Positions 18,057-27,730 are shown, numbered from the stretch's first letter. The stretch is 55,767 bases of DNA from Vicingus sp036171675 (GCA_036171675.1 JAVHRO010000026.1:1-55767), one strand, 5' to 3'. Numbers and translations are program-made. The notes: generated by a model not told the origin, from the sequence alone.

Positions 18057-19967
18057 ATGAGTAAAATAATTGGAATAGATTTAGGAACAACCAACTCTTG
18101 TGTATCTGTAATGGAAGGTAACGAGCCAGTAGTTATCCCTAATGCAGAAGGAAAAAGAACAACGCCCTCAGTTGTCGCATTTTTAGATGGTGGAGAACGT
18201 GCTGTTGGAGACCCTGCAAAACGTCAAGCTATAACTAATCCTAAAAAAACAATAGCATCCATTAAACGGTTTATGGGGAACTCTTACGATCAGGTTACTC
18301 AAGAAATTAAAAGAGCAGCTTATGAAGTAGTAAAAGGTGAGAACAATACTCCTAGAGTAAAAATTGATGATAGATTGTATACACCTCAAGAAGTGTCTGC
18401 TATGGTACTTCAGAAAATGAAGAAAACTGCAGAAGATTATTTAGGACAAACTGTTAACGAAGCCGTAATTACTGTTCCTGCATATTTTAATGATGCTCAA
18501 CGACAAGCAACAAAAGAAGCTGGTGAAATTGCTGGATTAAAAGTTAAACGTATAATAAATGAACCAACTGCTGCGGCATTAGCGTATGGATTAGATAAAA
18601 AAAGTCAAGACTTAAAAATAGTAGTATTTGACTGTGGTGGTGGAACACATGATGTTTCAGTATTAGAGTTAGGTGACGGTGTTTTTGAAGTAAAATCAAC
18701 TGATGGAGATACTCACTTAGGTGGAGATGATTTTGACCAAGTAATTATTGATTGGTTAGCAGATGAATTCAAAAAAACGGAAGGTATAGACTTGAGATTG
18801 GATGCTATGGCGCTTCAACGATTAAAAGAAGCTGCTGAAAAAGCTAAAATAGAGCTTTCTAGCACTACTCAAACAGAAATAAATTTACCTTATGTTACGG
18901 TTGCTGCTAGTGGTCCAAAACATTTAGTTAAAACGTTAAACAGAGCTCAATTTGAACAATTAGCCGACGGTTTAATTAGAAGAACTATTGAACCATGTAA
19001 AAGTGCGTTAAAAAATGCTGGATATTCTACATCAGATATTAACGAGGTTATTTTAGTTGGTGGATCAACTCGTATACCAGCAATTCAAGATGCAGTAAAA
19101 AAATTCTTTGGAAAAGAACCTAGTAAAGGAGTTAATCCTGATGAAGTTGTAGCTATTGGTGCAGCAATTCAAGGTGGCGTACTTACTGGAGAAGTAAAAG
19201 ATGTCTTATTATTAGATGTTACTCCACTTTCATTAGGAATTGAGACCATGGGTGGTGTAATGACCAAATTAATTGACGCGAATACTACTATTCCAACCAA
19301 AAAATCGGAAACTTTTTCAACAGCTTCTGATAATCAACCTGCTGTTGATATTCATGTTTTGCAAGGTGAACGACCAATGGCAAATGGTAATAAATCGTTA
19401 GGTAGATTTCAATTAACTGATATTCCACCAGCACCTAGAGGTGTTCCACAAATTGAAGTAACCTTTGATATTGATGCTAATGGTATTATGCAAATTTCTG
19501 CCAAGGATAAAGCAACGGGGAAACAGCAAAGTATTAGAATTGAAGCATCTTCTGGGTTAAGTGATGAAGAAATTGCAAAAATGAAAAGAGAGGCTGAAGA
19601 AAATGCTGAAGCAGATAAATTAGCAAAAGAAAACGCTGATACCATTAATCAAGCAGATGGTTTAATATTTCAAACTGAAAAACAGTTAAAAGAATACGGT
19701 GATAAAATTCCAGCTGATAAAAAACAACCTATTGAAGATGCATTAGCAAATCTTAAAAAATCTTATGAAGCTAAAGATGTGGTTGGAATGAAAGCCGGAA
19801 TTGATACATTGAATACAGTTTTTCAAGCAGCTTCACAAGAAATGTACAATGCTCAACAGCAAACTGATGCTAATCAAAGCAATGGGGCAGGACAGGCGAA
19901 CGAAAAATCTGGAAGTGATGAAGTTACTGATGTTGACTTTGAAGAAGTTACAGACGAGAAGAAATAA
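18057..19967 (+). CDS. dnaK: Molecular chaperone DnaK (Hsp70)
   Basis: A 636-residue Hsp70. The N-terminal ATPase has IGIDLGTTNSCV (5-16), VPAYFNDAQRQATK, INEPTAAALAYGLD and the phosphate-2 motif DCGGGTHDVS at 192-201 (DLGGGTFD in E. coli). The substrate-binding domain begins near 385 (DVTPLSLGIETMGG) and the helical lid follows. The C-terminus ends DVDFEEVTDEKK, close to the usual DVDFEEV tail. It folds proteins with DnaJ and GrpE, neither of which is adjacent. The start is fixed by the conserved first residues. The 190-base upstream region has a weak -7-like TGACTTTG at 18015, but no CIRCE inverted repeat or clear heat-shock element is seen. Confidence 0.97.
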   Translation: MSKIIGIDLGTTNSCVSVMEGNEPVVIPNAEGKRTTPSVVAFLDGGERAVGDPAKRQAITNPKKTIASIKRFMGNSYDQVTQEIKRAAYEVVKGENNTPRVKIDDRLYTPQEVSAMVLQKMKKTAEDYLGQTVNEAVITVPAYFNDAQRQATKEAGEIAGLKVKRIINEPTAAALAYGLDKKSQDLKIVVFDCGGGTHDVSVLELGDGVFEVKSTDGDTHLGGDDFDQVIIDWLADEFKKTEGIDLRLDAMALQRLKEAAEKAKIELSSTTQTEINLPYVTVAASGPKHLVKTLNRAQFEQLADGLIRRTIEPCKSALKNAGYSTSDINEVILVGGSTRIPAIQDAVKKFFGKEPSKGVNPDEVVAIGAAIQGGVLTGEVKDVLLLDVTPLSLGIETMGGVMTKLIDANTTIPTKKSETFSTASDNQPAVDIHVLQGERPMANGNKSLGRFQLTDIPPAPRGVPQIEVTFDIDANGIMQISAKDKATGKQQSIRIEASSGLSDEEIAKMKREAEENAEADKLAKENADTINQADGLIFQTEKQLKEYGDKIPADKKQPIEDALANLKKSYEAKDVVGMKAGIDTLNTVFQAASQEMYNAQQQTDANQSNGAGQANEKSGSDEVTDVDFEEVTDEKK

Positions 19968-19981
19968 TTGAATTGATTTTA

Positions 19982-20017
19982 AAAAAAATTCCCAAGATTT
20001 CTCTTGGGAATTTTTTT
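19982..20017. terminator. Bidirectional terminator between dnaK and the DUF3820 gene
   Basis: Stem TTCCCAAGA (19989-19997) with TCTTGGGAA (20002-20010), loop TTTC, extended by a 7-base A-run/T-run. It ends dnaK, and the converging DUF3820 gene stops within its edge. Confidence 0.88.
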
Positions 20018-20249
20018 ATGACTTTTTTTTCAGTGGTGTTAATAAATCTTCTAAGCCATTTATTCTAATTTCTAACATAGTTTCTAGTAAAATACCTAAC
20101 TTACCTTTAGGAAAACCTTGTTGTTTAAACCAAATCAAATAAAGTTCAGGTAAATTACATATTGGGGTGTTTTTATATTTACCAAAAGGCATAACTGTTG
20201 AAATTAGTTCTAACAATACTTTTGGATTTCCTTTAGGAAGAATTTGCAT
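20016..20249 (-). CDS. DUF3820 family protein
   Basis: A 77-residue protein with the family signature MPFGKYKNTPICNLPELYL, then WFKQQGFPKGKLG and LLETMLEIRINGL. The family is widespread in Bacteria; it has been described as a putative quorum-sensing-regulated virulence factor, and a nucleic-acid-linked role has also been proposed, but the function is not established. There is no signal peptide, so it is likely cytoplasmic. It stands alone between two terminators on the minus strand. A near-consensus TAAGTTCG lies upstream. Confidence 0.85.
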   Translation of the reverse strand: MQILPKGNPKVLLELISTVMPFGKYKNTPICNLPELYLIWFKQQGFPKGKLGILLETMLEIRINGLEDLLTPLKKKS

Positions 20250-20282
20250 GATTGAATGTGAATCGAACTTAGTTTATTGAAT

Positions 20283-20315
20283 AAAAAAACCGCATGATAA
20301 CATGCGGTTTTTTTT
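20283..20315 (-). terminator. Terminator after the M4 protease gene
   Basis: AACCGCATG pairs with CATGCGGTT around an ATAA loop, flanked by an A-run (20283-20289) and a T-run. It lies 15 bases beyond the stop codon of the minus-strand protease gene, upstream of the DUF3820 gene. Confidence 0.85.
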
Positions 20316-20330
20316 ATGGAAGATTAATTT

Positions 20331-23300
20331 CTATTTTACAAATTTTGTGGTATAAGACGATAATCCAGAATTAATTTTAACAACGTAAACACCATGTGAA
20401 GTGTTCGATAAATCAATTAATTTCTTGAAATAATCAGCAGAAATTTTCATATCAGTTTTAGCAATTATTTGTCCAACCATATTATAAACACTAACTGAAT
20501 AATTTCCTTTGGCGACGTTAGTCAACGTAATTTCTAAATTATTGTTCGATGAATTAAAAGCACTATTCACATTGTCGTCTGTTAACAAAGCATCTATGCC
20601 AGTGCAATTATTTACAATAACATTAACAGCAGATCTATTACTTTTACAATCTACTTCTTTTACATCCCAATCGAAGAAATAGTAGTAATATGCAGAACCA
20701 GCACTACTATTTTTTACTGAGCCTAAACCACTTAAGGTATAAGGAAAAGTTACGCCTGTATTATTTCTATATAAATCCTGAACAGCCGAAAGACTAGAAA
20801 GTACTAATCGATAATCATTTCCAGCAGGAACATCAAATAATAAAATTACAGTTCTTATTCCTGCAGTAACACTGGTAGTTCTTGTGGCTAGCACATTACC
20901 CAAATTATCTTGTAATTGGATAGTTCTGCTGCCAGTTGTATTGGCATAAACTTTTACAGATTGAATAAACATGTTTTTATATGCATCAAAAATCAAATAT
21001 TGTTCGGCACTTAAATATCCGCCGCCGCCAGTATTGTCAACCTTTCCTAATTTCTGAAGTGATGCAGGAAAATAATCTTCAACATAATATGTTTTTGAGG
21101 TTGTTAATACTGGAGTGGTGTAAGTTGGTCCAGTTGTTAACACTGTGGTACTCGATGCAGTGGCATACCAACGCAAAGTACCCGATCCAGTAGCTGAAAG
21201 ATGGGCAACATTATTGGTACAAATACTATCACCAACAACAACTGGAGCGTCTGGAATAGTAACATAAATGTAGTTGTTTTTTATAACTGAATCAGCACCA
21301 ATTGCATTTGTTGTAGTAAGCTGAACAGTATATAACCCTGCTTGAGTATAAGTATGGCTTGGACTTTGAGCATTAGAGGTATTTCCATCACCAAAGTTCC
21401 ATAACCAAGTAGAAGGGCCATTCGATGTTAAATCAGTAAATGATACTACACCAGAGCAAGTTGTGTCAACATCGACCGTAAAATCAGCTGATGGGGCAGC
21501 AGTTGCTAATTCGCAAGTCCAATCAATTTGAAAACCTGATAGTTCCAAGCCTGGATCTGCAACAAACAAAATAGTAATAGAACTACTTGAGGAGGTAATT
21601 GTTGTAGGAGGCAAGTTATTGTTGCAGTATGTTCCAATTAAGGGTGATGAAGTTGTTGGTCCATCATAAATTTTCATATTGTCGTAGTTACAAATGGTTC
21701 CTCCTTGGTCACCTGGCTCAACATCAAACATGGTAAAGTTAAGATGTACCTTGCCTGCACCTGTAGGTGAAATTGTTACTTGAGAGGTTTGATTAGCTCC
21801 ATAAATTGAACATGGTCCACCAGGATCAAATAAACTACCTGAACAGCTTGTTAATGTTGATGTTCCTGATGTTGGCATTATGGTAGTACAGGCAAAGGTT
21901 GAATCAATAATAATGTAACCGACTTTGGTTTCAGTAGCAGTTCCACAAGAAGCACCACCATCAGCAAAAAGTTCTACGGTGTAGGTTCCATAATTAGTAT
22001 AAGTGTGGGATGGATTCATTGCTGTACTAGTATCTAAATCACCAAAATTCCAATTAAAAGAGCCTCCGTTAACACTTAAATTATTGAAATTTACAGTAAA
22101 AGGAACTGAACATGAAGTTGTCATACATGTTTCAAAATTACTAACCGTAAATGGCTGATACATACTTCCAACACCTACAGCATACCATGCGTTGGTAACT
22201 GACTCAACTTGAGAGGTACATGCTCCAAATAAATCGACTGCTGATTGTATAGCAAAAAATCTAGCATCAGCATATTGAGATCCAGGAGTTAAATAAACCG
22301 TTAAGTTTCTAAAGGCAATTTGTCCAGCGACATCTAATCCTAAACCATTTACAGTGTAAGCATTACCATTATCATTGGTTCCTGATCCACCTGTTGTTAA
22401 TAAGTAATACCAGAAATTTTGTACACCACTATTGGTGTGAACGCCACCATTATCACCACCACCAAGAGCAGCCCAGTTAGTTCCAAAATAGGTATCAGGA
22501 TCACCCATTGAGTTAGGATTGGCCATATTTCTAATGGTAAAACCTAAATCTTCACCCATAAGCCAATTTGCAGCACTAGGGCGAGCAACGAATTCTATTG
22601 ATACTCCAAAAATATCACTAAATGATTCATTTAATGCCCCAGATTCATCTTGATAAGTTAGGTCGGCAGTAAATGTGGTTAATCCATGAGTAATTTCGTG
22701 ACCTGCAATATCTAATGCTGTAAAAGGAGAAGTTCCACTTCCTCCATCACCATAAGTCATTCGTGTTCCATCCCAAAATGCATTTCCAAAATTTACGTCG
22801 TAATGAACATAACTATCTAATCTAAAACCTGCATTATCAATACTATTTCTAGCATGTTTGTTCAAATAATAGTCGTAGGTCATTTCTGCCCCCCAATGTG
22901 CATCGGTTGCGTATTGATCAACACCTGTTAAATTCCAACTATTTGACGAATTAGTAAAATCAGTGTTGGTATAATTTGTTGTGGTCGCGCAGTTAAAAGT
23001 TCTTACTCCTAAACCTCTTCCTGTTTCCTGTAATCGGTAATTTCCAACACTCACTTTATCTGAAGTCATTGTTTGAGTTCCACTATAACCTGTTGAGGCA
23101 GTACCAACTTCGTCTATGGTTTGTATTTTGTTTTCAGAAAATAAAACTTCGCCATTACTTGCGTCAACATAAACAACTTGTCTTGATAGTGGTTGTTGTG
23201 CATATAAATTAAAGGCATAAGACAATCTTAAATCATTCATTACATTACCACCAACATGAATGTAAAATTTTTCTCCAACGGGGTAGTAGGTTGCATTTAT

Positions 23301-23822
23301 ATTGTCTTGTTCCAACTTTAAGTTAATTTCCTCACTTGGGATTTCCCACTTATATTTTGATGCTCCTACAAATGTTAATGCTTTAGATAAAGCAGCTGAT
23401 TCACTTAATGTTACACTGTTTTGATTAATGTTTTGATTAAATAAATCTCCATTCATGGAAACGATTAATCCACTTTTTACGTGAGCAATGAACATTCCAA
23501 ATTTTACAGGAATATTATTAATGGTTTGTTGATAACGATAGTGAGTAAAACCTAATTTATCTGTTTCTACAGAAAGTTGCTTTAATCCATACTTTAAATC
23601 GGAGTTGTAATATTTTGTCAACCAATTTTCTAGTTTATTTAATGGTATTTCAAAACCTGGTTTAAACTTAACAAAGTTAGGAACTGTAGAAAAATCTTTA
23701 AATCGTAAAACTTCGCTTCCAGGCACTTTTAGGTCAGCTTTTTTACCGTATAATTCATAGGTTGTAGCTTTTGCCGACAAGAATAAACATCCAGCAATTA
23801 ATAAAGTTATTAATCTGTTCAT
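20331..23822 (-). CDS. Secreted thermolysin-like (M4) metalloprotease with PKD, CUB and Ig-like domains and T9SS type A tail
   Basis: A 1163-residue exported zinc protease. After the signal peptide (1-19) come an FTP/PepSY-type propeptide (about 50-230) and the M4 catalytic domain (about 255-560). The zinc motif is GHEITHGL at 374-381 (His375, Glu376, His379), the third ligand is Glu399 in GALNESFSD, and the transition-state His lies in GGVHTNSG. Downstream are a PKD domain (FNWNFGDLD, PSHTYTNYGTYTV), a CUB-like domain (near 650-770, VTISPTGAGKVHLNF, NYDNMKIYDG), a second PKD (WLWNFGDGNTSNAQSPSH), an Ig-like module (RWYATASSTTV) and a C-terminal type A sorting domain ending SGLSSYTTKFVK. It is likely released or surface-attached for peptide nutrition. 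It is a single-gene unit with its own terminator. Confidence 0.92.
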   Translation of the reverse strand: MNRLITLLIAGCLFLSAKATTYELYGKKADLKVPGSEVLRFKDFSTVPNFVKFKPGFEIPLNKLENWLTKYYNSDLKYGLKQLSVETDKLGFTHYRYQQTINNIPVKFGMFIAHVKSGLIVSMNGDLFNQNINQNSVTLSESAALSKALTFVGASKYKWEIPSEEINLKLEQDNINATYYPVGEKFYIHVGGNVMNDLRLSYAFNLYAQQPLSRQVVYVDASNGEVLFSENKIQTIDEVGTASTGYSGTQTMTSDKVSVGNYRLQETGRGLGVRTFNCATTTNYTNTDFTNSSNSWNLTGVDQYATDAHWGAEMTYDYYLNKHARNSIDNAGFRLDSYVHYDVNFGNAFWDGTRMTYGDGGSGTSPFTALDIAGHEITHGLTTFTADLTYQDESGALNESFSDIFGVSIEFVARPSAANWLMGEDLGFTIRNMANPNSMGDPDTYFGTNWAALGGGDNGGVHTNSGVQNFWYYLLTTGGSGTNDNGNAYTVNGLGLDVAGQIAFRNLTVYLTPGSQYADARFFAIQSAVDLFGACTSQVESVTNAWYAVGVGSMYQPFTVSNFETCMTTSCSVPFTVNFNNLSVNGGSFNWNFGDLDTSTAMNPSHTYTNYGTYTVELFADGGASCGTATETKVGYIIIDSTFACTTIMPTSGTSTLTSCSGSLFDPGGPCSIYGANQTSQVTISPTGAGKVHLNFTMFDVEPGDQGGTICNYDNMKIYDGPTTSSPLIGTYCNNNLPPTTITSSSSSITILFVADPGLELSGFQIDWTCELATAAPSADFTVDVDTTCSGVVSFTDLTSNGPSTWLWNFGDGNTSNAQSPSHTYTQAGLYTVQLTTTNAIGADSVIKNNYIYVTIPDAPVVVGDSICTNNVAHLSATGSGTLRWYATASSTTVLTTGPTYTTPVLTTSKTYYVEDYFPASLQKLGKVDNTGGGGYLSAEQYLIFDAYKNMFIQSVKVYANTTGSRTIQLQDNLGNVLATRTTSVTAGIRTVILLFDVPAGNDYRLVLSSLSAVQDLYRNNTGVTFPYTLSGLGSVKNSSAGSAYYYYFFDWDVKEVDCKSNRSAVNVIVNNCTGIDALLTDDNVNSAFNSSNNNLEITLTNVAKGNYSVSVYNMVGQIIAKTDMKISADYFKKLIDLSNTSHGVYVVKINSGLSSYTTKFVK

Positions 23823-23911
23823 GTAATTATTTTTAATGATTAAGTTCTAAAATTAATAGAATTAATTGACAGAATATGATTTAAATTTTTTTATTCTTGG
23901 AAAGGAAAAAA

Positions 23912-26185
23912 CTATTCAAATATTTTTTGTTTTGAGAGGTCTTCTAGAAAAATTCGAGTTCCATTGAAATAAACTATTATAAATGCGTCACTAATACCTC
24001 GTGCGATGGCTTTTTTCCTTATAACTTCTGCCTGATTTAACGTTTGTTCATTCCCAACTAAAAATTTGGTTATTCCTTCGCTGGTTTGTTCAGTTTTAAT
24101 TTTTCCAATGGAATTATATCTTTTTGTTTCGAAATTTGATTTGTTTTTATAGGCTCCAATTTGCACTTTAAACGCTAAGCCATTAACTTTTTTGTCACCA
24201 TATTTCTTTATTAATCGATCAAAGAGACTGATATCATCAACAAGTATTTCTTGTAGACCAAAATCATCTTTTTTTAATTTACTAAAATAATATTTATTTC
24301 TATATTCAATCAAATAGCGACCTTGATCATCAGCTTTAATTTCATTTAAATAAGCATCGGAATAAGGTAAGGTCTTAAATTTTATGCTTCCTTTAAGAAC
24401 AATGGTCGAATCATTAATTCGTTGTTGATCGTCATCATTAAGAAATAACAAAAAGTAATCATCTTTAGGTAAATTATCAAAATGATACTTACCATTTATA
24501 TCAGTGGTATCAATAAGATCAACAGATGAATCTTTATTCATAAGTTGAATCTTAAAGTTAGCTAGGGGTAAATTTTGATTATTTTTTGCGTAAGCAATTC
24601 CTTCAACCGTTAAATCGCCCGAAATGAAATTAACATTATGATTGATTTCGGTATACTCTTTTATGTTTGTGGCATCAACAGATTTGATTTTAGACACATA
24701 ACCTTCTTTTTCATAGGTTATTACGTAATAATCGTTTATATCAATATAAAATTGATATTTACCGTCTTGTTCGCTAGAGTAATAGGTCCCTAGATTCTTA
24801 TCGGATGAAGTTTTGACATTAATTTTTGCTTTTATAAAAGCTCCATTTTCTTTTATAATGCCTTTCACTAATAAAACAGGATTGCTAGAAATAATTTGAC
24901 GAGCGTCCATCATGTAAAGATCTTGTTGGCCGTAGCCTTCAGTTCTAATGGAAGAATAGTATGCATTTCCTTTACCTGAAATGTAAAAGAAAATATCATC
25001 GCTACTCGTATTTATAGGGTACCCGATGTTACGAGGAAAGAAACAACTACTGTCCGTATTAATTTTGGATTCAAAAATATCATATCCACCCATGCTATTG
25101 TGACCTTTTGAGCTAAAATTAAACGATTTTCCATCAGAACGTATAAATGGAGCATCTTCATCTAACTCAGTATTAATTTCTTTACCAAGATTTTTTGGCT
25201 CGGTATAAGAAGTATCATTATTTTTATAAGTTATATATAAATCTTTTCCTCCAAATCCACCAGGTCTATCGCTCGAAAAAATAATAAAACTACCATCTGG
25301 TGCCATAGATGCACTACCTTCCCAAGAGTCAGAATTAATAGGTAATTTTTCTGGCTCACTCCATGTTTGATTTACTTTTTGAGTAACAAAAATATCTCCA
25401 GCTGTTTCTTTAGTGTCTTTATACAAAAACATGGTATTTCCATCTGGACTAAGCGAAACGGAAGCTTCATGCATATTGGTATTAATATGTTCTCCTAACG
25501 AAATTGGACTTTGCCATACATCGCCTATTTTGGTGCTAATAAAAATATCTTCGTAAAAATTTCCATTAACTATTGGTTCGTTGAATTCGTTTTGTCGTCC
25601 ACCTGTACTTTTTTCTCCTCTGTAGGTGAAAAATAATTGAGTTTCGTCGGCATTTATTAAAGGACTGTATTCATTTCCAAAGGTATTAATTGTTGGTCCT
25701 AAATTGATGATATTTACGTTTATGGTATCCTTAATTAGTACTTTACCATTCGTGCAATAATTTAAATATGAAGGTATTTCTGGTTTTTTTTCTAGTGAAG
25801 TGTATTTACTTTCTTTGGCTTTATTAAAGTATTCTGTCGCTTTTTCGTAATCGTAATGTATAAAGTAATATTTGCCTATATAAAAAAATAAATTTTCAGT
25901 AATATTTTTTTTTGATTCGAGTTCAGTTAATAATTCTATTGTTTTTTCGTCGGCTAAATCTAATTCAATATTACAAACTGCAAGTTTAAATTTGTATTCG
26001 TAAACTTTTGGGTGTGAAGTACGTAATTTTTGATAGAGTGGGAGTGCATCAAAATAGTTCTTCGACTTAAAAAAAGTTTCGGCATCTAAATAATCAAAAC
26101 TTTTACCACGTTCCTGATACTGAGCAAAACTCATTATACCAGTTGATAGTAGAAGTATGCAAAATATAATTTTTCTAATGGACAT
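23912..26185 (-). CDS. Secreted TPR / PD40 beta-propeller protein ending in a SPOR-like domain
   Basis: A 757-residue envelope protein. The signal peptide (1-21, ending IMSFAQ) leads to TPR-like repeats (about 30-140). PD40 propeller blades follow (about 160-430: YSPLINADETQLFFTYRG, ASVSLSPDGNTMFLY, SASMAPDGSFIIFSSDRPGG, GGYDIFES). Then come two carboxypeptidase-regulatory-like beta domains (about 440-600). The last 84 residues begin VQIGAYKNKSNFET and end in a beta strand (FIIVYFNGTRI), the pattern of a SPOR domain that binds denuded peptidoglycan. Family knowledge: PorE-type proteins have TPR, propeller, regulatory domain and OmpA; here SPOR replaces OmpA. A cell-wall-tethered scaffold is the likely role. 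It is a single minus-strand gene with a -7 box 9 bases before the ATG. Confidence 0.82.
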   Translation of the reverse strand: MSIRKIIFCILLLSTGIMSFAQYQERGKSFDYLDAETFFKSKNYFDALPLYQKLRTSHPKVYEYKFKLAVCNIELDLADEKTIELLTELESKKNITENLFFYIGKYYFIHYDYEKATEYFNKAKESKYTSLEKKPEIPSYLNYCTNGKVLIKDTINVNIINLGPTINTFGNEYSPLINADETQLFFTYRGEKSTGGRQNEFNEPIVNGNFYEDIFISTKIGDVWQSPISLGEHINTNMHEASVSLSPDGNTMFLYKDTKETAGDIFVTQKVNQTWSEPEKLPINSDSWEGSASMAPDGSFIIFSSDRPGGFGGKDLYITYKNNDTSYTEPKNLGKEINTELDEDAPFIRSDGKSFNFSSKGHNSMGGYDIFESKINTDSSCFFPRNIGYPINTSSDDIFFYISGKGNAYYSSIRTEGYGQQDLYMMDARQIISSNPVLLVKGIIKENGAFIKAKINVKTSSDKNLGTYYSSEQDGKYQFYIDINDYYVITYEKEGYVSKIKSVDATNIKEYTEINHNVNFISGDLTVEGIAYAKNNQNLPLANFKIQLMNKDSSVDLIDTTDINGKYHFDNLPKDDYFLLFLNDDDQQRINDSTIVLKGSIKFKTLPYSDAYLNEIKADDQGRYLIEYRNKYYFSKLKKDDFGLQEILVDDISLFDRLIKKYGDKKVNGLAFKVQIGAYKNKSNFETKRYNSIGKIKTEQTSEGITKFLVGNEQTLNQAEVIRKKAIARGISDAFIIVYFNGTRIFLEDLSKQKIFE

Positions 26186-26194
26186 TTATATCAT

Positions 26195-26202
26195 CAAAGA
26201 TA
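26195..26202 (-). promoter_or_regulatory. -7 promoter box (TATCTTTG) for the TPR/PD40/SPOR gene
   Basis: On the minus strand TATCTTTG matches TAnnTTTG exactly and ends 9 bases before the ATG, so the mRNA leader would be only a few bases long. No TTTG is present at the usual upstream distance. Confidence 0.4.
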
Positions 26203-26269
26203 AAAAGTTAAAAATAATTAAATTATTGATTATTAAATATAACTCGTGGTGCTTTTGATAAAAAAATTG

Positions 26270-26410
26270 TTCATTTGAGTGTCCCGCAGTATTTGGGGAT
26301 ATATTTAAAATTCAAATTTTAGAAAAAAAGTGTTTTTTTCCTTCGATTAAACTCAGTATAAACTTTACTTTTTCTTTCAGAATAGAAATCGAAATGACCC
26401 TTTTTTTTAT
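26270..26410. repeat. Possible degenerate dispersed intergenic repeat
   Basis: This non-coding stretch has GTGTCCCGCAG followed by CCTTCGATTAAACTCAGTAT and later TCGAAATGACCC. The CCTTCGA and CTCAG words are shared with the repeat-like sequence near 55650-55690. It could be a worn copy of the same element. The rest of the 260-base gap between the two minus-strand genes holds nothing I can identify. Confidence 0.25.
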
Positions 26411-26445
26411 TAAAAACTAAGCATAAATGCACTTCTGACTTCAAA

Positions 26446-27570
26446 TTATTTATTGAATAGCTTACTAAAAAACCCCGTTTTCTTTATAAATGGAGTAATC
26501 ACAAAAACTTCATTAAATACCATAGGAGTATAGTATTTATGAGAAGTAAGAGCGTTTTCTTTAAAGAATAAATCAATAGTTGATGCTATTTTCATGGTAT
26601 CCTCAAGAGGGTCTTCCAAATTGAAATTATCCATATGTATTTTTTGATAAAAATCACTTTCAGGAAAATGAATGGATACTGCTTTTAAAAAAGTATGATT
26701 CCAAATGTTAGTGAATAGTCTTCCATCTTTTATTTCCTTATTCTTTAATAAATAAAAAGTGAGGTTTTTGAAAAAATGAAAATTTTGAGTGAGGTATTTT
26801 TTGTTTTCCATACAAAATCCAAAAAGACATGCATTTAAAGTGTATCGAATTATATGATTATAGCGATCTTTAATTAAGTTAATTTTTGGTTCTGTTAGGT
26901 TAAGAGTGCGTTGCTTAAATTTTTTTAAACAATAATTATAAAGTTCAAAATCTAACTTGTTACTTTCAAGAATCAAATCCTTTAAAGATTCATCAATTTC
27001 ATTAATTTTTGGTCTATTTAAAGTTATTCTCTTTACTTCTATGTTTTTATTCCACTTAATATTCGTAATGTTAGAAAAATACTCAAGAGAAATTAAGTAT
27101 TCTTCAAAAAAACCAACATGAATATTTAATTTTTCAATACTTTCAATAACATCATCTAAATCATTTTGATTTACGATTTGGTTATCATATAATCTACGTC
27201 CTTTTAAAAAGTTTATGGTGGCATTTTGAGTTTGTTTTTCTTTAATGAAACTAATTATATCAGTTGGTCTTTTTTTAATAAATCTCATTAAGGTTTCCAT
27301 CTCTTTAAAGAAGTAATATTCCGAAATCACTTTGTCAACGGGATGGCGAAGCATCATTAATATGGTATGTTCTTTATATTTTTCGTTGGTAGAAGAATTA
27401 AAGATATCTCCAGCATTTGAACTCTTTGTTTTTTCAACGATATGGCGGTAGTTGAAGTTAGGCTCAGCATTCCAATAGGTATTATTTAATACCGAATAGA
27501 ACGTTGTTCCTCCAGTTTTAGGGATGTGAACAAAAATCAACTTATCGTTCAAATTATACGTTGTATTCAT
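26446..27570 (-). CDS. Sulfotransferase family protein
   Basis: A 374-residue protein with the PAPS-binding signatures of carbohydrate-type sulfotransferases: HIPKTGGTTF at about 15-24 (5'-phosphosulfate loop, with the catalytic Lys) and LRHPVDKVISEYYFF at about 73-87 (3'-phosphate motif with the Arg and Ser). It should move sulfate from PAPS to a hydroxyl of a glycan or small molecule. The substrate is unknown. It has no signal peptide or membrane helix, so it would act in the cytoplasm. The C-terminal half has no motif I recognise. No PAPS synthesis or glycosyltransferase genes are nearby and it stands alone, which is compatible with acquisition, but base composition is like its neighbours. 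Confidence 0.8.
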   Translation of the reverse strand: MNTTYNLNDKLIFVHIPKTGGTTFYSVLNNTYWNAEPNFNYRHIVEKTKSSNAGDIFNSSTNEKYKEHTILMMLRHPVDKVISEYYFFKEMETLMRFIKKRPTDIISFIKEKQTQNATINFLKGRRLYDNQIVNQNDLDDVIESIEKLNIHVGFFEEYLISLEYFSNITNIKWNKNIEVKRITLNRPKINEIDESLKDLILESNKLDFELYNYCLKKFKQRTLNLTEPKINLIKDRYNHIIRYTLNACLFGFCMENKKYLTQNFHFFKNLTFYLLKNKEIKDGRLFTNIWNHTFLKAVSIHFPESDFYQKIHMDNFNLEDPLEDTMKIASTIDLFFKENALTSHKYYTPMVFNEVFVITPFIKKTGFFSKLFNK

Positions 27571-27722
27571 CTATTTTTATCTTGATAAACTCAGTGAAAC
27601 TTTAAATTTTATCGTCAAAAATAATTAAAATAGCTATTTATAAATTAGAATAGGACTTCAATTATTCGCTTTTTATTTTTTTTAAATGTAAATAAAAAGT
27701 AAATTATATATTTAAACTTTAT

Positions 27723-27730
27723 TAAGTTTG
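27723..27730 (+). promoter_or_regulatory. -7 promoter box (TAAGTTTG) before the T9SS cargo gene
   Basis: TAAGTTTG matches TAnnTTTG exactly and lies 43 bases before the ATG in a very AT-rich 200-base gap. No TTTG is found about 20 bases upstream. The leader would be A/T-rich (ATAAATTAAACAAAAC), as is usual for strongly translated genes of this phylum. Confidence 0.4.
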
